From NCBI GenBank assembly GCA_902473545.1, contig CABRSG010000071.1, forward strand, positions 1-9,752: a stretch of 9,752 bases of DNA, read 5' to 3'. The stretch comes from an uncultured Lachnospiraceae bacterium. GTDB lineage: Bacteria; Bacillota; Clostridia; Lachnospirales; Lachnospiraceae. Position 1 is the stretch's first letter; the number at the start of each line of letters is the position of its first letter. The notes under the pieces were generated by a model. It saw only the letters and a program-made list of their open reading frames with translations. It did not search any database and was not told where the DNA came from. Below, one piece after another: positions 6,190 through 9,752 of this stretch. The position numbers were made by a program, and so were the translations under genes.

Positions 6190-6389
6190 TATTTATTTTT
6201 TCTCATCATACCATGACGGTTCCCTGCTGTCAAGAGAAGGAACTTCAGTTTAATTATCATAATAATCACTCCCAAAATAATAAGTCCCCACGACGAAAAA
6301 GCGTCTCTTTTTACACGTACTTCCCTTTCACGTTCATCCCCTAAAAAATACTCTTTTTTTGCTTTAGCTAAAACTTCGTCTTTGTTCAT
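6189..6389 (-). CDS. Short one-helix membrane protein, DUF6442-like, probably truncated
   Basis: The 66-residue product starts MNKDEVLAKAKKEYFLGDER, followed by a basic stretch and one strongly hydrophobic segment (about 34-53). From memory the start resembles small clostridial membrane proteins of the DUF6442 type, which have about three membrane segments and roughly 100 residues. If so, the C-terminal half is missing, and the last 15 or so residues (TAGNRHGMMRKNK) read as out-of-family sequence. The start at ATG 6387-6389 is secure because AAGGAGG lies eight bases upstream. The frame is open upstream to 6485, but that part runs through operators and promoter. The 3' end overlaps the thiC promoter and just reaches the riboswitch. 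The function is unknown. It may be a decaying gene. Confidence 0.68.
   Translation of the reverse strand: MNKDEVLAKAKKEYFLGDEREREVRVKRDAFSSWGLIILGVIIMIIKLKFLLLTAGNRHGMMRKNK
6205..6233 (-). promoter_or_regulatory. Predicted sigma-A promoter of the thi operon
   Basis: A perfect TTGACA (6228-6233) lies 17 bases before TATGAT (6205-6210) on the minus strand. Transcription would start near 6198, a few bases before the riboswitch P1. The promoter sits inside the 3' end of the short membrane-protein gene. Confidence 0.88.
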
Positions 6390-6397
6390 TGATATAT

Positions 6398-6404
6398 CCT
6401 CCTT
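6398..6404 (-). promoter_or_regulatory. Ribosome binding site of the short membrane-protein gene
   Basis: AAGGAGG on the minus strand lies eight bases before ATG 6387-6389, a near-ideal arrangement. It shows that this ATG, not the open frame further upstream, is the start. Confidence 0.88.
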
Positions 6405-6409
6405 GAAAA

Positions 6410-6484
6410 TGTCAAGTTTTCTTGTCAGGAATACTATATCATTACCAAGTGTACTTGTCATACTTTTGCCAAGTTTTGTTGTCA
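6410..6484. promoter_or_regulatory. Array of three similar 18-bp operator-like palindromes
   Basis: Three 18-bp sites share the pattern TG-C-AAG, four bases, CTTGTCA on the plus strand: TGTCAAGTTTTCTTGTCA (6410-6427), TACCAAGTGTACTTGTCA (6443-6460) and TGCCAAGTTTTGTTGTCA (6467-6484). The first is the most symmetric, with one mismatched pair. Start-to-start distances are 33 and 24 bases. They flank and overlap the promoter of the short membrane-protein gene, with the middle site covering the -35. This is the layout of operators for a dimeric HTH repressor. No regulator gene is adjacent. Confidence 0.78.
6433..6461 (-). promoter_or_regulatory. Predicted promoter of the short membrane-protein gene
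   Basis: On the minus strand ATGACA (6456-6461) is 17 bases before TATAGT (6433-6438), each one mismatch from consensus. The -35 lies inside the middle operator, so binding there should block polymerase. Confidence 0.75.
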
Positions 6485-6527
6485 CTCAATCGGATTTTTT
6501 TGGGGGTTCTGTATCCTGGTCCAGTTG

Positions 6528-7229
6528 TCATATGCCATAGATATCCTTCAGATAAGCATGAATTTCTCTAAAATTGATTTTGCATTCTCCGCCAAATATA
6601 CGCACCGGAATCTCATCATCAAATCCATAAATAACGGGGTATTCTTCTCTTTCAAAATCATACACGAGAATCTGTTTTTTGTCCGGGTCTATTATCCAGC
6701 ACTCGCGCACGCCGGCGTTTTCATATTTTACCGTTTTTATGAGCAGGTCTTTTTTCCTTGTAGATTTTGACAGCACCTCTGCTATAAAATCCGGCGCTCC
6801 GTAAATGCGCTTACCATTGTTTTTCTCTCTGTCACAAATAACCATCACATCCGGCTGCAGCATAGTCTTATTGTCACAGTCAAGCTGCACATCCACCGGA
6901 GCGGCAAACGGCACGCATTTTGCGCCTTTTTCCATGATAAATGCTCTTAATCTTACAAAAAGCTCCAACCCTATTGTCTGGTGAATCGTATACGGAGCTT
7001 CCATTTCAAAAATCACCCCGTCAATCAGCTCTACCCGCCGTTCCTCCGGAATATTTGCCAGGTCCTCTACCGTAAACTCCCCCTGTTTTCTTCCCGGAAG
7101 ATACGCCGCAAGCGCCTCACATACCCTGCCGCCTGTTTTCACCAGCTCCTCTAAAGGATACGCCTTCACAGCCTCTGTCTGTTTCCTTCCGATATTCTGT
7201 TTCCCGTCGCAAATCATCTTTTCATCCAT
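6528..7229 (-). CDS. Uma2-family (DUF820) PD-(D/E)XK nuclease-like protein
   Basis: The 233-residue protein contains a Uma2 domain from about residue 50 to the end: FTVEDLANIPEERRVELIDG (52-71), the conserved HQ (83-84), PVDVQLD (111-117), LQPDVMVI (124-131) with Asp127, and DFIAEVLSKSTRKKD (147-161) with Glu151. The usual KYENAGVRECWIIDP (168-182) follows. These are the acidic and basic residues of the restriction-endonuclease-like fold, which appear intact. The first 50 residues, with AAYLPGRKQGE, form an N-terminal extension that I recall from other Lachnospiraceae members. The ATG at 7227-7229 has GGGAGGG (7237-7243) seven bases upstream. Uma2 proteins occur in many copies in some genomes, and no biological role is established. 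There is no partner gene, inverted repeat or transposase nearby, so it appears solitary. Confidence 0.88.
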   Translation of the reverse strand: MDEKMICDGKQNIGRKQTEAVKAYPLEELVKTGGRVCEALAAYLPGRKQGEFTVEDLANIPEERRVELIDGVIFEMEAPYTIHQTIGLELFVRLRAFIMEKGAKCVPFAAPVDVQLDCDNKTMLQPDVMVICDREKNNGKRIYGAPDFIAEVLSKSTRKKDLLIKTVKYENAGVRECWIIDPDKKQILVYDFEREEYPVIYGFDDEIPVRIFGGECKINFREIHAYLKDIYGI

Positions 7230-7277
7230 ATGTTTACCCTCCCATTCTACGTCTTTTGTGTTGTATATTACTTTTTC

Positions 7278-7308
7278 ATATTAACACATTCGTTTCTATT
7301 GTCAATAG
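7278..7308 (-). promoter_or_regulatory. Predicted Uma2 promoter with palindrome over the -35
   Basis: On the minus strand a perfect TTGACA (7300-7305) is followed after 16 bases by TAATAT (7278-7283), a weaker -10. A 13-bp dyad CTATTGTCAATAG (7296-7308, six-base arms around one base) is centred in the -35, a position suited to a repressor. Without a mapped start this remains a prediction. Confidence 0.6.
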
Positions 7309-7483
7309 TTTTTGCTATTTATATCTCAAATTATTTATATAATTATTTTCTATCATACAGCTCGTAAAGCGCGCTATTTTTCCGGCTGTTCTCTGCTTTC
7401 TTTTGTGCTGCTGCCCATGCAGGCATTTCATGCCATTACGGCACTAAAAAAACTCCACCGGACGTTTTTGTCGTGTGCATGGC
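7309..7483. other. Gene-poor stretch between purB terminator and Uma2 promoter
   Basis: This is part of the 376-base gap between Uma2 and purB. I see no credible gene. It is AT-rich next to the promoter. At 7412-7443 it has four alternating half-sites (TGCC, GGCA, TGCC, GGCA) that can form small hairpins, such as GGCAT/ATGCC with a three-base loop (7422-7434). No U-tract follows on either strand. A 38-codon frame (7315-7431, minus) has no ribosome binding site. Confidence 0.5.
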
Positions 7484-7488
7484 AAAAC

Positions 7489-7526
7489 AAAAAAGGAACC
7501 CGACAGCTTTTATCTGCTGCGGGTTC
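7489..7526 (-). terminator. Intrinsic terminator of purB
   Basis: On the minus strand GAACCCG then CAGC (7526-7516) pairs with GCTG then CGGGTTC (7507-7496), eleven pairs with one bulged base. A U-tract of six (7494-7489) follows after one base. It lies 80 bases past the purB stop and should close the purF-purB transcription unit. Confidence 0.93.
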
Positions 7527-7605
7527 TTCATTATCTGTTTATTCTTTATCTTATTTTTTCTGTCAATGCGACGGTTATTCTTCCTGCCCATGGGTCTGTT
7601 TTGCT

Positions 7606-9036
7606 CTATACGTTGATTTCTGCTTTTAAACCGAGCAGGTCTTTGTTTGCCTCTAAGACAGGCTTTACGTTCTTTTCCAGGAATACGTCCACCTGGCGCG
7701 GAGCACGTCCGACGTATTTTGCCGGATCCATGGTTTTCTGCAGCTCTTCCATCGTAAGGTTGAACGCCGGGTCTGCAGCGATCAGCTCCAGAAGGTTGTT
7801 GTCCTTTCCTTCTACTTTCACGGTTTTTCCGGCTTCCATGGAAAGCTCACGGATTCTTTCGTGCAGCTCCTGACGGTCGCCGCCGGCCTTCACCGCATCC
7901 ATCATGATGTTCTCGGTTGCCATGAACGGCAGCTCAGACATCAGACGTTTTTCGATAACTTTCGGATATACCACCAGACCATCCACCACGTTCAGGCAGA
8001 GATCGAGAATGCCGTCGATCGCAAGAAAGCCTTCCGGAATGGACAGACGCTTGTTTGCGGAGTCATCCAGCGTGCGCTCAAACCACTGTGTGGCGGAGGT
8101 GATCGCCGGATTTAAGGCATCGCAGATCACATAGCGGGACAGGGACGCAATACGCTCGCTGCGCATCGGATTTCTCTTATATGCCATCGCCGAAGAACCG
8201 ATCTGCGTCTTTTCAAACGGCTCCTCCACTTCCTTTAAATGCTGAAGCAGGCGGATATCGTTGGAGAATTTGTGTGCACTCGCGGCAATTCCTGCAAGCA
8301 CATTCAGCACGCGGGTATCCACCTTCCGGGAGTAAGTCTGCCCGGAAACCGGATAGCACGCCTCAAAGCCCATCTTCTCCGCGATCATCGGGTCAATCTT
8401 GTCGATCGTTTCCTGATCGCCGTCAAACAGTTCCAGGAAGCTTGCCTGCGTACCGGTCGTTCCCTTGCTGCCGAGCAGCTTCAGACTGCCGAGCACATAA
8501 TTCAAGTCGTCCAGATCCATAAGGAACTCCTGCATCCACAGAGTTGCACGCTTTCCGACCGTGGTTGGCTGTGCCGGCTGGAAATGCGTAAACGCAAGCG
8601 TCGGCTGATTTTTATAGGTATCGGCAAATTTTGCCAGCTCTGCGATAACGTTGATCAGTTTTTTTCTGACAAGCTTCAGCGCTTCCGCCATCACAATAAT
8701 GTCGGTGTTGTCTCCCACGTAGCAGGAGGTTGCTCCGAGATGAATGATGCCTTTGGCTTTCGGGCACTGCACGCCGTAAGCGTAAACGTGCGACATCACA
8801 TCGTGGCGCACCACCTTTTCCCGTGCCTTTGCCACATCGTAATTAATATCCTCCGCGTGCTCCTTCAGCTCTGCGATCTGCTCGTCCGTGATATTCAGGC
8901 CAAGCTCTTTTTCCGTCTCCGCCAGGGCAATCCACAGCTTTCTCCAGGTCTTAAACTTCATGTCCGGAGAAAAAATGTACTGCATCTCTTTGCTCGCGTA
9001 GCGCTCTGATAACGGGCTTTGATATCTGTCGTTCAT
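7606..9036 (-). CDS. purB: Adenylosuccinate lyase
   Basis: PurB removes fumarate twice in purine synthesis: from SAICAR to give AICAR, and from adenylosuccinate to give AMP. The 476-residue product belongs to the fumarase/aspartase superfamily. It shows GATSCYVGDNTD (101-112), FTHFQPAQPTTVGKRATLW (149-167) with a likely catalytic His151, KGTTGTQASF (191-200), and the superfamily signature SSAMAYKRNP (281-290) with the flexible-loop serines. The length and motifs are those of the longer, animal-like ADSL type. Bacillus and E. coli PurB are shorter or different, and the long type is common in Clostridia. The ATG at 9034-9036 has AAGGAAG (9045-9051) eight bases upstream. It follows purF in the same direction by 180 bases and ends before a strong terminator. 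Confidence 0.97.
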   Translation of the reverse strand: MNDRYQSPLSERYASKEMQYIFSPDMKFKTWRKLWIALAETEKELGLNITDEQIAELKEHAEDINYDVAKAREKVVRHDVMSHVYAYGVQCPKAKGIIHLGATSCYVGDNTDIIVMAEALKLVRKKLINVIAELAKFADTYKNQPTLAFTHFQPAQPTTVGKRATLWMQEFLMDLDDLNYVLGSLKLLGSKGTTGTQASFLELFDGDQETIDKIDPMIAEKMGFEACYPVSGQTYSRKVDTRVLNVLAGIAASAHKFSNDIRLLQHLKEVEEPFEKTQIGSSAMAYKRNPMRSERIASLSRYVICDALNPAITSATQWFERTLDDSANKRLSIPEGFLAIDGILDLCLNVVDGLVVYPKVIEKRLMSELPFMATENIMMDAVKAGGDRQELHERIRELSMEAGKTVKVEGKDNNLLELIAADPAFNLTMEELQKTMDPAKYVGRAPRQVDVFLEKNVKPVLEANKDLLGLKAEINV

Positions 9037-9083
9037 TGTTGTTTCTTCCTTTCCATATTTCAGAATCAGAGAATCTGTTCTTA

Positions 9084-9115
9084 TTTATATTCGCATGTTT
9101 GCCCGTACAAGTCAA
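9084..9115 (-). promoter_or_regulatory. Possible purB promoter
   Basis: On the minus strand TATAAA (9084-9089) could be a -10. The best -35 words are TTGACT (9110-9115), 20 bases away, and TTGTAC (9105-9110), 15 bases away. Neither spacing is ideal, so this is a weak call. If real, purB can be made apart from purF, and the fold-back element upstream would not be in that transcript. Confidence 0.35.
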
Positions 9116-9124
9116 CTATCAATT

Positions 9125-9209
9125 TGCTCACGCCTGAATCACGTCCTCACGCCTCAAACCCACAGGACCAGCTTTGCACCGCAGCAAGTGTTTGCGGCTG
9201 GCGTGAGCA
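9125..9209 (-). ncRNA. Candidate structured RNA or fold-back element between purF and purB
   Basis: On the minus strand TGCTCACGCC (9209-9200) pairs perfectly over ten bases with GGCGTGAGCA (9134-9125). The enclosed sequence can fold into two arms: CCGCA/TGCGG (9197-9193 with 9183-9179), and GTCCT/AGGAC (9167-9163 with 9148-9144). This gives a three-way junction of 85 bases. A second copy of GGCGTGAG (9153-9146) could pair instead with the same upstream strand, so two exclusive folds exist. No U-tract follows, which argues against a simple terminator. I do not recognise it as a known riboswitch class. The pairing is seen in the sequence. That it acts as RNA is inference. Confidence 0.5.
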
Positions 9210-9216
9210 GTAACTG

Positions 9217-9752
9217 TTATGCGTCGTATTCCCCGCGTATATCTTCTTCCGGCGGCCCCATCGGATATTTGCCGGTAAAACAGCCGGTGCAGACAGGAAG
9301 CCCGTCAACCATCTCGCGCAGGCGCTCCAGACGCAGATATCCAAGGCTGTCCGCCCCGATAATCCGGCGGATTTCCTCTACGGAACGATTATATGCGATC
9401 AACTGTTTCCGCGCCGGCACATCGGTGCCGAAATAGCAGGGCCACAGAAACGGCGGGGAGCTGACGCGCATATGCACCTCCGTCGCTCCGGCTTCCCGCA
9501 GCATCCGCACAATGCGGTCGCTGGTGGTGCCGCGCACAATGGAATCGTCGATCATAATGACGCGCTTTCCCGCCACCGCCTCGCGCAGCACGTTCAGCTT
9601 GATTTTTACGCTGGATTCACGGTTGCTCTGCTTTGGTTTAATAAAGGTACGTCCCACGTAGCTGTTTTTCACAAACGCACTGCCGTAGGGAATCCCGGAC
9701 TGCAGGGAATAGCCGAGCGCCGCCGCATTGCCGGATTCCGGAACACCGACTA
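9217..9752 (-). CDS. purF: Amidophosphoribosyltransferase, C-terminal part (5' end outside window)
   Basis: PurF makes phosphoribosylamine from PRPP and glutamine, the first committed step of purine synthesis and a main point of feedback control by purine nucleotides. The frame is open to the window edge, so the last 177 residues are visible, and the N-terminal glutaminase domain with its catalytic Cys is missing. The visible part holds VPESGNAAALGYSLQSGIPY near its start, the VGRTFIKPKQSNRESSVKIK region, and the PRPP loop VIMIDDSIVRGTTS. Cysteines in FLWPCYFGTD and VCTGCFTGKYP match the C-terminal iron-sulfur ligands of the Bacillus-type enzyme. The protein ends naturally with a short acidic tail. 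A GTG within the frame (9670-9672) is an internal Val codon and not a start. It is followed by the fold-back element and purB. Confidence 0.96.
   Translation of the reverse strand, partial: VGVPESGNAAALGYSLQSGIPYGSAFVKNSYVGRTFIKPKQSNRESSVKIKLNVLREAVAGKRVIMIDDSIVRGTTSDRIVRMLREAGATEVHMRVSSPPFLWPCYFGTDVPARKQLIAYNRSVEEIRRIIGADSLGYLRLERLREMVDGLPVCTGCFTGKYPMGPPEEDIRGEYDA

Noticed and set aside
6390..6485. Upstream extension of the short membrane-protein gene (32 codons)
   Set aside because: It runs through the operators, the -35, the -10 and the AAGGAGG. The ATG at 6387-6389 explains the site much better.
7315..7431. A 38-codon minus-strand frame in the purB-Uma2 gap
   Set aside because: It has no ribosome binding site, no promoter of its own, and a translation with no recognisable pattern.
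8239..9009. Long plus-strand open frame (256 codons) opposite purB
   Set aside because: It lies wholly antisense to a clear adenylosuccinate lyase, has no ribosome binding site, and its composition is that of a shadow frame.
9125..9209. c-di-GMP-I riboswitch, suggested by GCAAAC and GTGCAAAGC on the minus strand
   Set aside because: Only short pieces agree. The second half of the aptamer, with its conserved GC-rich receptor and loop, is not present.

Overview
The window looks like chromosomal DNA of a Gram-positive anaerobe of the class Clostridia, probably Lachnospiraceae. The basis is moderate GC, strong AGGAGG-type ribosome binding sites, consensus sigma-A promoters, the clostridial style of PurA and PurB, a TPP riboswitch with an intrinsic terminator, and a Uma2-family gene. 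I cannot name the species.

Almost everything is on the minus strand, so transcription runs from high to low coordinates. In that order: the C-terminal part of purF (9752-9217); a GC-rich fold-back element (9209-9125); purB (9036-7606) with a strong terminator (about 7526-7489); a gene-poor stretch; a Uma2-family nuclease-like gene (7229-6528); three similar operator-like palindromes and a promoter (6484-6410); a short, apparently truncated one-helix membrane protein (6389-6189); a consensus promoter (6233-6205); a TPP riboswitch (6189-6099) with its terminator (6082-6054); the thiamine operon thiC-thiM-thiE-thiD (5895-2122); purA with its own promoter (2022-757); and a small XRE-type regulator (622-380). 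A bidirectional terminator (337-374) separates the latter from the 3' end of a plus-strand HAD-family hydrolase (1-318).

The genes join two connected pathways. PurF starts purine synthesis. PurB acts in both the IMP and AMP branches, and PurA commits IMP to AMP. ThiC draws the purine intermediate AIR away to make HMP phosphate. ThiD phosphorylates this, ThiM salvages thiazole, and ThiE couples the two into thiamine phosphate. No de novo thiazole genes (thiG, thiH, thiF, thiS) are seen here, so this locus pairs pyrimidine synthesis with thiazole salvage.

Most of the window is ordinary housekeeping sequence, and I see no clear undescribed multi-gene system. The points most worth a second look are non-coding: the purF-purB element with two competing pairing partners, the triple operator in front of a truncated gene with no adjacent regulator, and a 37-bp tandem repeat in the thiE-thiD gap that reads in frame into thiD.
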